Positions 14,701 through 20,586 of a stretch of DNA of 24,773 bases are shown one piece after another (the first letter of the stretch is position 1; every line of letters starts with the position of its first letter). The notes under the pieces were generated by a model, which saw only the letters and a list, made by a program, of their open reading frames with translations, ran no database searches and was not told where the DNA came from. Made by a program: the position numbers and the translations under genes. Source of the stretch: a virus. The DNA lies in IMG/VR virus record IMGVR_UViG_3300020411_003532, positions 1 through 24,773 of that record; one strand, 5' to 3'.

Positions 14701-14891
14701 AAGAACTCGCGACACATATCCACAAACTCTGGTGATATTTGTGTTTTGGTGTGTGCGATATCTCCGCAGTGAATGATATAATCTACTTTTTCTTCTTTTA
14801 GTGATTTATATAATTGCTTGAATACTTCTCTATATTCAAAGTGATATTTTAAGTTACGGATGTGTGTATCCGCAATATGAGCAAATCTCAT
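11754..14891 (-). CDS. Mre11-Rad50 (SbcD-SbcC; T4 gp47-gp46) single-chain fusion
   Basis: The 1045-residue chain joins both subunits of the DNA end-processing complex used in phage recombination and recombination-dependent replication. The Mre11 nuclease part (about 1-345) has metal-binding motifs D8-x-H10 (IADTH), GD at 43-44, GNHD at 78-81, H149 and GDIH (180-183). The Rad50 ATPase part (about 360-1045) has Walker A GKNYSGKS (394-401), a long coiled coil broken by a hook-like CGSQFPSC (C717, C724; six residues between the cysteines rather than two), signature MGSGAEK (955-961), Walker B DLFILDEPGTALD (982-994) and an H-loop at H1020. In T4 these are separate genes 47 and 46. No stop or frameshift separates the halves. 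GGAGG precedes ATG, and a sigma70-type promoter lies just upstream. Confidence 0.95.
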   Translation of the reverse strand: MRFAHIADTHIRNLKYHFEYREVFKQLYKSLKEEKVDYIIHCGDIAHTKTQISPEFVDMCREFFESLAEIAPTYIILGNHDGNLRNGSRQDALSPIVRAINSPRLILIKEAGEVRLNEQFCLNVLSVFDEDNWSDPSDTEAVNIALYHGAINKSKTDSNWTLGGDHDIGIFDNFDFAFLGDIHKTQKLDKEGRIWYAGSTVQQNFGESLDKGYLLWDIESKDEFANRLITFNNPKPFVTLELTKAGNLPRKKPPEGARLRIVSDENVTLDKVRKAVDIVKYKYKPESVTYLNRAAGKQITVQAPKGLKKQDLRDLKTQETLMQEYLKEYDVTDEVMTKVYELNKKYNVQIEEDEDVLRNVHWSLQSLEWDNLFNYGDGNNVDFTKLEGIVGIFGKNYSGKSSIVDTLLYSLYNSTSKSIRKNLNIINQNRDGCRAAATIKIDDNEYVIERVSEKYTKRLKGVETLEASTDLEFYRKDLTGNVEGLNGTSRQDTDKNVRKYFGTLNDFLMTSMASQLDSLSFINEGSTKRKEFLAKFLDLQIFDKKFKMAKEDSAMTKAALKRLEGIDFETQIAEVKRDITKSELGIESNKASCSDIRGTISDTNKELLAVEAKIESVPAEIIDPVMTSRAIRIKEKTILDITSKKTKSIEELRLSEDKYEKIASFVEKFDIASYMQKKELITQNKKKIDELIHSIKLQSEERDRNLKKQDLLREVPCGSQFPSCKFIKDAHQAGELIQICESKISTFSRDVNKAGEDLRKEDPDTIESHIDKYNLLLEKRNVLATSIANNKLFIEKAESSLFKEQVELQELKSKSFEYEQNKDAIENLKDLIALRDEKKVFIRKCESKLQDCENKIMALHKRHGSLEQKLRHLEEGFEEYETLKDDFAAYHLLMTCCHPNGVSYEIIKERLPFINQEIAKILTNIVDFEVFITNADDKLDILIKHPKHDARPLEMGSGAEKTIAAMAIRLAFLTVSSLPKSDLFILDEPGTALDEENMEGFVRILDMIKGYFKTVILISHLDSLKDCVDMQINIERKDGFAYVNI

Positions 14892-14921
14892 TTATCCTCC
14901 GATAATCGTTATTGTAGGACT

Positions 14922-14950
14922 AGTATAGCAGGAGTTTCGGAGGGTGTCAA
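14922..14950 (-). promoter_or_regulatory. Sigma70-type promoter for the Mre11-Rad50 fusion
   Basis: On the coding strand the sequence is TTGACA (14945-14950), a 17-base spacer, and TATACT (14922-14927). The -35 box is a perfect consensus match, the spacer is ideal and the -10 differs at one position. It fills the 59-base gap between the 56-residue gene and the fusion gene, and starts immediately after the stop codon of the former. This is the best host-type promoter in the window and suggests early transcription of the recombination gene by unmodified host polymerase, separate from read-through out of the upstream genes. Confidence 0.88.
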
Positions 14951-15121
14951 CTAAATTCTTTTGAGGCCAAGCTCTTCTAGTTGCTTTGGGGAAAGCTTTT
15001 CTAGGATGATTTGGAATGCCATCTTTTCAGATTCAGTGATAGCATTGATATCGCCAGATTCGGCAAGGTGTTCCATCTCTTCTTTAATGATTTCTTTTAA
15101 TCTTCTTTTGGTGATTTGCAT
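14951..15121 (-). CDS. 56-residue helical protein
   Basis: I place the start at ATG 15121, with GAGGAG seven bases upstream and the primase stop just before it; an ATG 21 bases further upstream is in frame but would overlap the primase gene and lacks such a site. The chain begins MQITKRRLKEIIKEEMEHLA, continues with an acidic linker and ends in an amphipathic helix (FQIILEKLSPKQLEELGLKRI). I know no function. The N-terminal basic-helix pattern (R-x-L-K-x-I-I-K-E) resembles the start of the 140-residue head-operon protein and may be a recurring phage module. It is co-transcribed with primase and ends at the sigma70 promoter. Confidence 0.7.
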   Translation of the reverse strand: MQITKRRLKEIIKEEMEHLAESGDINAITESEKMAFQIILEKLSPKQLEELGLKRI

Positions 15122-15131
15122 TATTGGCTCC

Positions 15132-16049
15132 TCAAAAGTCAAGTTTATATTCTAAATAGTTTAAATCTGTTATAAAGTCAGCATTTTGTTTTCTGGTCAA
15201 AAACTCATCTCGTGGCATCTCTGCAAGGTCTGAATATGGATTTACTGGGATGCTCTTACAAGCAACTCCATATTCACGAAACTTCTTTGCTATGTAAAAC
15301 TCTTTGCTTTTCGCATCCTCGTCAAGAGCAAGGAATACCTCACGTTTGCTCCGACATATCTTTTGGAATAGTTTGTGATTCTCTCGCAAGCTAGACCCAA
15401 GAATGGGAATGCAGTTTTTGTGTCGTATTGCATCGAACGCTCCTTCTACAATTACTATATCATCATCCCAATCAATATTTAAATCGTTAAATACTAAGTC
15501 CTTACTTGCTCTAGGGTTTTTGTATTTCATCCAGTCATCAGTGTAAGAGCGAGCAACAAAATAGTTTAGCTGACCTTTTCTATTGAAAGACGGGATGATT
15601 ACCCTACCCTGATACTCGCCAAAGTCGCAAAAGCCTATCTTCCATCGAAGAATATCTAAGTCTGTGATATCTCTGGAGTACAAATACTCTAGTGCTTTTT
15701 TCTTATCGCCAGTCTTGGGGCCTGTAAGTGATTTAAATTCTTGTGGAAAATTGATTACCTGGTCTGGTAATTCCCCTGGTTCATCAAAAATGAACTCGTA
15801 CTTTGATAAATCAACCTCTTCTGCTATGTTGGACCATTCGGCGTAATACTCTGGGGCGTGCTTGCTAACAAGATAAGAAATTTTATTGCCTGAGTATCCA
15901 CAAATCCAACACTTAAAGGCGTTTTTGTCGATATTAACAGACATTTTCTTTTTATCGTGGTCACACTTAGGGCAATGAAAAAGCATCTCACCGCCGCTAA
16001 ACCATGGTTTTCCAAAGGCTTTTTTAAGTATTTCCCTCTTCTCGTGCAA
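15132..16049 (-). CDS. 61: DNA primase, DnaG/gp61-type
   Basis: This 305-residue primase synthesises RNA primers for lagging-strand replication. The N-terminal CHC2-type zinc-binding domain has C26-x-x-C29 (FHCPKC) and C47-x-x-C50 (FKCWICGYSG). A linker with LEYLYSRDITD and LRWKIGFCDF (typical of primase cores) leads to the TOPRIM domain with catalytic E202 (IVIVEGAFDAIRH) and the D-x-D at D243/D245 (FLALDEDA). It is close in length to T4 gp61 (342), and no helicase domain is attached. The start is TTG at 16049 with GGGGA five bases upstream, inside the end of the RuvC-like gene (26-base overlap). No ATG lies near enough to keep the zinc domain whole. Its partner helicase is not in the window. 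Confidence 0.93.
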   Translation of the reverse strand: MHEKREILKKAFGKPWFSGGEMLFHCPKCDHDKKKMSVNIDKNAFKCWICGYSGNKISYLVSKHAPEYYAEWSNIAEEVDLSKYEFIFDEPGELPDQVINFPQEFKSLTGPKTGDKKKALEYLYSRDITDLDILRWKIGFCDFGEYQGRVIIPSFNRKGQLNYFVARSYTDDWMKYKNPRASKDLVFNDLNIDWDDDIVIVEGAFDAIRHKNCIPILGSSLRENHKLFQKICRSKREVFLALDEDAKSKEFYIAKKFREYGVACKSIPVNPYSDLAEMPRDEFLTRKQNADFITDLNYLEYKLDF

Positions 16050-16575
16050 TTTTGTCCCCTGCCAAAGCTATAATAATACTATCGCACATATCCAACATTC
16101 CTGGTTTTGGATTTCCATGCTTCGTATATATTATCTCAATTTGGGGGTAGTTGTCAATAACAAACTGCAAAACTTTTTCCTTGGCGTTATCGCCTCGTTT
16201 GATGCCGACGCCCGCTTGTTTTCTGGCCGATGTGGCGGCAATCATTTTGGGCTGGAGGTCGAACATCTCATAACACAACCACGACACTATACCATTAAAT
16301 CGAGACAAAGTCGATAGTGTTTGTGCAGATGAGAAACCTGAGCGGAAAGAGTGGAGCGACTGCTCTATGTAGATATCTGATATATCATACCACTTTTTAA
16401 GTTTGTCCAAATTCTCACGAATTAAAGCTGCTTTATCGTATAGAGATGGAAATTTGTTTTTATTTCTAGTGTCCCAGAAGAAACTTTCTTTTATTTTACC
16501 ATCTTGGATTATTGTTGCACCAGTTATGGAAGTTGAAACATCAAGTCCCAGCGTGCATTTGTTGTAGTTTTTCAA
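16024..16575 (-). CDS. RuvC-like Holliday-junction resolvase / RNase H-fold nuclease
   Basis: This 183-residue protein has the RuvC-type RNase H fold: LGLDVSTSITGATII with catalytic D12 (residues 9-23), IYIEQSL with E71 (69-75), and the C-terminal LDMCDSIIIALA with D162 and D165 (161-172). AGVGIKRGDNAKEKVL (121-136) corresponds to the basic segment before the last acidic motif. Such enzymes cut four-way or branched DNA, needed before packaging. T4 instead uses endonuclease VII (gp49). The start is TTG at 16575; an in-frame stop three codons upstream (TGA GTA AAT ATA TTG) leaves little alternative, though the ribosome site is weak. It overlaps the J-domain gene by 35 bases and primase by 26, implying coupled translation. 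Confidence 0.85.
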   Translation of the reverse strand: MKNYNKCTLGLDVSTSITGATIIQDGKIKESFFWDTRNKNKFPSLYDKAALIRENLDKLKKWYDISDIYIEQSLHSFRSGFSSAQTLSTLSRFNGIVSWLCYEMFDLQPKMIAATSARKQAGVGIKRGDNAKEKVLQFVIDNYPQIEIIYTKHGNPKPGMLDMCDSIIIALAGDKIAREEGNT

Positions 16576-17152
16576 TATATTTACTCATCAAGAACTCTCT
16601 GGCTTCTTCGTCAGCGTAATACCAGCTCCACAAAACAGAGTTCTGTGTTTCTTTTATTTTTTTCTCTAAGTCGCCATTGGTCTTTTTCATCATTTCGATC
16701 TGCTTCTCGTTAGGCGGAGGCGGCTTGATTCCAAGCTCTTCCGCCACTTCAACTATACCATAATAATCGTTTACCTCTAAAGACATTCTTGCTTTTTCAA
16801 ACAAACTCTTTTTGTATTCTTTTTCAAATTGAGGCAACTTTTCAAGCTTATCCGGGTGTATTTTTAGTGCTATTTTTCTAAAGACTGTTTTTAGGTTTTC
16901 GTCTTTTTGTTCTTTTTTTGCTTCTACTATTTCACCACCTGTTTCAAACTTGACTTTTGAATTTTTATCTACTTTTTCAACTTCTTGTTTTTTTGTTATT
17001 TCTTCTTGTTTTTCGGGATACCCTAATTTATTTGATAAACTTTTAGAAAATAATGGCTGAGCTTTTGCCATTAGTTTTTCGGTCATCTCAAGGGTGTTTT
17101 TAAGGTATTTATTTCTTATTATTAAGAGTTCATATTTTCCATCAAGATGCAC
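16541..17152 (-). CDS. J-domain (DnaJ-like) protein
   Basis: The 203-residue protein carries a J-domain-like helix-HPD-helix unit at about residues 86-140: LKTVFRKIALKIHPDKLEKL, with HPD at 99-101, followed by FEKEYKKSLFEKARMSLEVND. In J-proteins the HPD loop stimulates the ATPase of an Hsp70 such as DnaK. The N-terminal 80 residues are charged and helical. The C-terminus has a tryptophan/aromatic segment SVLWSWYYADEEAREFLM (172-189). There are no G/F-rich or zinc domains of full DnaJ. The start is GTG at 17152, one base after the stop of the 400-residue structural gene. It may recruit host DnaK for virion assembly or for remodelling replication complexes; the neighbours allow either. Confidence 0.82.
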   Translation of the reverse strand: MHLDGKYELLIIRNKYLKNTLEMTEKLMAKAQPLFSKSLSNKLGYPEKQEEITKKQEVEKVDKNSKVKFETGGEIVEAKKEQKDENLKTVFRKIALKIHPDKLEKLPQFEKEYKKSLFEKARMSLEVNDYYGIVEVAEELGIKPPPPNEKQIEMMKKTNGDLEKKIKETQNSVLWSWYYADEEAREFLMSKYIEKLQQMHAGT

Positions 17153-17153
17153 T

Positions 17154-18356
17154 TTAAAAATCCATGCGCATCTTGAACATATAATCTCGGCTTGGAGTTT
17201 TCTTTGCGGGATTTGCTAAAGTCGCTATAGCGATAAGGTTTTTATCTTCATCGTAAATCCCAACTTTAGATATAAAGGTCGTACTTACAAATGATGCACT
17301 GTGGTTTGCATAATCAGACTTGGTTATGTTCTTTATTTTTCTCTCTGGTTCAACATATGATCCTGATGCGCGGGCTTTCGTATTAACAGTTCTTGTCAAG
17401 AATGATGGATTGTTAGAAAAATTGCACTCTCCTTTTGCAGCATACGCCATCATTGTTAAAGTTGGTATTTTATTTATGCCTTTAAAGTTAATTTCATATG
17501 AGGAATCAAGCACCATGGTTGGATTGGCCGGCAAGGCATCGCCAACTATAGGCAATCCTGTTCCAAAGTTTAACCATGTAGGTGATGTTCCTACTCCAAA
17601 AGTATCAGTGTGAGTACCGTTAGATAAATCCCAAGACCCCGTCAGCAACATTAAACCTCTTTCGTACAAAACAATACCTGCAGTAGAGCCAGAATTCTGC
17701 CCATAGGTCTGATAAAGAATGCCGTCTTTGTTTTCGTCTTGCAACGTAGCTGTTAAACTTCCGGAGATATAGTAGTTTAATTCTACGCTTCCTTTGTCTA
17801 TAGAAGATCCATAAAATATTCCTGGTACGCAAACCATATTAACTTTTGAAGTTCCCAGGGTGCCATAATCAAACTGTTCTCCTAATTGTTCTCTACTGTT
17901 GATTACGTTCTTCAAAGCGCGAATATATTTTTTATTACCAGCAGCAGTAGTAGGGGAAGATATGTTTGCAAAATTTCTGCTGTCAAACTCGGCGCCTGAG
18001 TTGACAAAGATTCTTGTGATTCCCGCTTTTAGTGGGTATTCTTTTTTTAGAATATCCCCGAACTTAAACTGCCCTGCATTGTTGAATGCGGATGTTGATA
18101 TTGTACTAAAAGCATATCTACTAGTATCCTTGCTTATGAATCCATATGCTAGTGATCCGGATGGTCTGTTAACATTTAATTCATGAAAACTTATTTCTCC
18201 ATCTGTTATATGTTTTATTTTGTTAGAAAAGTTTCCGGCTGGGAGAATTTCACTGTTACGAAACACCGAACCACTATGTATTATAAAGTTATACTCTGGC
18301 TTGGCGACCAAGGTGCTGTAAACCAGATCTTCAGGGCCAAACCGCTTGTAACTCAT
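17154..18356 (-). CDS. Virion structural protein, paralogue A (400 residues)
   Basis: This protein is rich in Ser, Thr, Gly and Asn and predicted mostly beta, typical of tail, baseplate or fibre components. It shares two regions with the next gene upstream: a central GIVLYERGLMLLTGSW (about 221-236; compare GLLYYQAGIAVLTSS), and the C-terminal 90 residues, with FSNNPSFLT (compare YSSNPTYLT), KVGIYDEDKNLIAIATLANP (compare TVGLYSADNELLAVAKLSEP) and the ending RMDF (compare RLDY). The pair therefore arose by duplication. No signal peptide or membrane span. Only two bases separate it from its paralogue, whose end must contain the ribosome site. I know this C-terminal pattern from structural proteins of T4-like phages but cannot assign the exact baseplate position. 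Confidence 0.8.
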   Translation of the reverse strand: MSYKRFGPEDLVYSTLVAKPEYNFIIHSGSVFRNSEILPAGNFSNKIKHITDGEISFHELNVNRPSGSLAYGFISKDTSRYAFSTISTSAFNNAGQFKFGDILKKEYPLKAGITRIFVNSGAEFDSRNFANISSPTTAAGNKKYIRALKNVINSREQLGEQFDYGTLGTSKVNMVCVPGIFYGSSIDKGSVELNYYISGSLTATLQDENKDGILYQTYGQNSGSTAGIVLYERGLMLLTGSWDLSNGTHTDTFGVGTSPTWLNFGTGLPIVGDALPANPTMVLDSSYEINFKGINKIPTLTMMAYAAKGECNFSNNPSFLTRTVNTKARASGSYVEPERKIKNITKSDYANHSASFVSTTFISKVGIYDEDKNLIAIATLANPAKKTPSRDYMFKMRMDF

Positions 18357-18358
18357 TT

Positions 18359-19384
18359 TTAATAATCCAGTCTAACCCTCAAAGTTATTTCGCTTGAAGG
18401 GTCTTTTCTTAATGGCTCTGACAGCTTCGCAACTGCCAATAACTCATTATCGGCAGAATATAGACCAACAGTTGTTACATAAGACCTAGGTGGCATCATT
18501 ATGTCATCTGCCTTAACCACCACCTTGCTCTCAGTCAAATAAGTGGGATTTGAACTATAATTAAACTCATTATGATTTGCACGGCAAAAATAAATTGTGG
18601 AGTTTAACTCAGTCGTATTATTAAAGGAAACGTTAAGAATCCTATGAATAAAAGCATCGGACATCTTATCCATATTCGACCCAGTCAATACTGCTTGTCT
18701 CTTTTCCGTTGCTACATTAAGTTGAGTTGCTGTGTAAGCACCAAGGACACTACTTGTCAACACGGCGATGCCTGCCTGGTAATACAACAATCCCACCTTT
18801 TCGCCATCGTGGCGCTGCAATATTCCAAACTCGCCGGCTGGGGAGTTAATGTTGTAACTGCTAGTTGCTGTGCTGTCTGTTATAACGTGAGTTTGGGCAA
18901 ACGGAGAAGTATATACGGATCCTGTTCCCAATGTCAAAGAAAAGCTTCCTTTCTTTATCTCATCCTTCACTAAGAGTCTTGAGAAATTCATGAAAAAACA
19001 CTCATTAAGTTTGTCACCCGCAGTACTTGAGTTTCCGTCTGCATCAAAATTTTTGACTGCAGCGTCGACATCGAAACCCATCAACACTTGTGCCATCTGA
19101 GTATACATGTTTATCTTTTTAGTGTCTTGTATATTTGCTGTATTTCTAAATGAAGAAGAAACATTGTATCCAAAACTAACATCAAATATGTGATTTGCTG
19201 AAGAGCTAAGGTACGGGTAGTCGTAAACTGACTTGTACATTGCGTGAGAAAATGATTTTATGTTACTATTTGCATTATAGGTTCCGGAAACAATAGAACC
19301 CGTAATCGGAATAGCCTCATGAAGAAGTGTTCTTGATGTTGTCCTATCCGCTTCTGAAAAACTCTTAAAAAATGTGTTAGCCAT
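18359..19384 (-). CDS. Virion structural protein, paralogue B (341 residues)
   Basis: This is the shorter member of a duplicated pair with the 400-residue protein. Residues 271-341 (HNEFNYSSNPTYLT, SYVTTVGLYSADNELLAVAK, ending LRVRLDY) align with the C-terminus of the paralogue, and the YYQAGIAVLTSS segment aligns with its central motif. The N-terminal third has an extended helical part (SEADRTTSRTLLHEAIPI). Composition is Ser/Thr/Asn-rich and beta-like, in keeping with a tail or baseplate protein. AGGAG lies eight bases before ATG. It follows the 367-residue protein by 15 bases. Duplication followed by divergence suggests the two may alternate or form a hetero-assembly in the baseplate, which is inference. 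Confidence 0.8.
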   Translation of the reverse strand: MANTFFKSFSEADRTTSRTLLHEAIPITGSIVSGTYNANSNIKSFSHAMYKSVYDYPYLSSSANHIFDVSFGYNVSSSFRNTANIQDTKKINMYTQMAQVLMGFDVDAAVKNFDADGNSSTAGDKLNECFFMNFSRLLVKDEIKKGSFSLTLGTGSVYTSPFAQTHVITDSTATSSYNINSPAGEFGILQRHDGEKVGLLYYQAGIAVLTSSVLGAYTATQLNVATEKRQAVLTGSNMDKMSDAFIHRILNVSFNNTTELNSTIYFCRANHNEFNYSSNPTYLTESKVVVKADDIMMPPRSYVTTVGLYSADNELLAVAKLSEPLRKDPSSEITLRVRLDY

Positions 19385-19399
19385 TACTATCTCCTAAAC

Positions 19400-20503
19400 T
19401 TATGATTTCTTTACAATTCTTATTGGTACATCTATACTATACCCAGTTGTGACGCCAACGACGTTTATCAGCGTATCAATATACTTATAAGCAGTGATTT
19501 CCTGATCGCCAGCTACTGCTGAGGCGGTGCCTTCAATTCTCAATTTCTTCGAAGACTCCGCGGCGGTGACTGTTGTTCCCAGCTCATCAAAAAGAGCATC
19601 TGAATTGCGTACATGCATTGAGGTTCTCGGATAAAACCTCAATATGCTACCTAATGGGCCGGGGAACATCTCTCCCGCCTTGTCATAAGTCTTCGCGGTG
19701 GCTTTCTCGTCGGGGTTTTCATTGAGTACCGTTGCCCTATCCCTTGCTGTTTCTTCGTAAAAAGATGCAACATTATTTGGGGCGCCCTCGACACAATTCG
19801 TTCCGTCACCCTGAACAACATAGTATGTTGCGATTCCATCGTCATCGACGAATTGATTGGGCAATTTTGCATACTGCCTTCGATTCGCGGTCGTTAAGCG
19901 ATGCATCTCTAAAAGTCGGTGATCCATTTTTACTAAAAACGCAGTCTCCACTAAGTCACCGGGCATTCGCTGCCTAAAGGAGAGGCCACCTTCTGTGGTT
20001 TCTATTCCTTGGTCAATTGTGACCGCTCGAAATAGGTCTCCTGACCTTAAGCTGTCTCCGGCACCGCGGATGAGGCCATCTCTTAAGTTGAAGTCCTCTC
20101 CAGTACCATTTTGCTCTGTGCGCTTATCAGCCAAAACAATATACCCATTAAAATTCAAGTCTGTTGTACTTCCGAAAGAAGCCATGCGGGTGGAGTTGCC
20201 ACCCCTGTTGTTTATCCTTAAAGTGGGCATATACAAGATATTGTTTCTTGTCATCGTTACAAGTTTGCTCTTCATCAGAGAAGTGTTATTTGTAAACGCC
20301 TCCAACAAAGGTGTCTGCATAAGTTCTAAATCATAGAATGCTGATCCGCTTGGGTGAGATCCATTAAAAGCCCTATAGTTTATTTCCTCATCACCAAGAG
20401 CAAATTTTGTAATCTTAAAATTGCCCCTTGCTAACCTTTGGCGGCCAGCGTCAGTGAGAACGGCATCTAATATAATATCTCCAGAGTTATCTAAAAAAGC
20501 CAT
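19400..20503 (-). CDS. Tail/baseplate-type structural protein (367 residues)
   Basis: The N-terminus is distinctive: LDNSGDIILDAVLTDAGRQRLARG followed by FKITKFALGDEEINY (residues 4-43). The pattern LT-x-x-G-x-x-x-(I/L)-A-x-G...ITKFALGD resembles the N-termini of tail-fibre or collar attachment proteins and is common in structural proteins of T4-like phages. The rest is beta-rich, with Asn/Gly/Thr-rich loops; the last 70 residues contain repeated strand-like segments ending VPIRIVKKS. There is no signal or membrane segment. AGGAG lies ten bases upstream of ATG, in an 83-base AT-rich leader with a pair of AT motifs. The exact position in the virion cannot be told from the sequence. Confidence 0.75.
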   Translation of the reverse strand: MAFLDNSGDIILDAVLTDAGRQRLARGNFKITKFALGDEEINYRAFNGSHPSGSAFYDLELMQTPLLEAFTNNTSLMKSKLVTMTRNNILYMPTLRINNRGGNSTRMASFGSTTDLNFNGYIVLADKRTEQNGTGEDFNLRDGLIRGAGDSLRSGDLFRAVTIDQGIETTEGGLSFRQRMPGDLVETAFLVKMDHRLLEMHRLTTANRRQYAKLPNQFVDDDGIATYYVVQGDGTNCVEGAPNNVASFYEETARDRATVLNENPDEKATAKTYDKAGEMFPGPLGSILRFYPRTSMHVRNSDALFDELGTTVTAAESSKKLRIEGTASAVAGDQEITAYKYIDTLINVVGVTTGYSIDVPIRIVKKS

Positions 20504-20545
20504 TAATGTACTCCTATCGTAAAAATTTAATACTGAAAATCAATA

Positions 20546-20570
20546 ATAAATAGTATTTTTTATATAAATA
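20546..20570. promoter_or_regulatory. AT-motif pair in the 83-base gap upstream of the 367-residue gene
   Basis: The gap 20504-20586 holds ATAAATAG at 20546-20553 and TATAAATA at 20563-20570 (plus-strand reading), about 18 bases apart. On the coding strand they read CTATTTAT and TATTTATA. The arrangement mirrors the tandem motif at 10348-10372. It is upstream of a good AGGAG site and may be the promoter of this structural sub-operon. The plus-strand orientation would match the T4 late core but points the wrong way. I see no gene or terminator hairpin in the gap. Confidence 0.4.
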
Positions 20571-20586
20571 ATCCCTTTTTATGTTT

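Noticed and set aside
20571-20586. T-run that could be part of a terminator
   Set aside because: CCCTTTTTATG has no stable GC-rich stem next to it on either strand.
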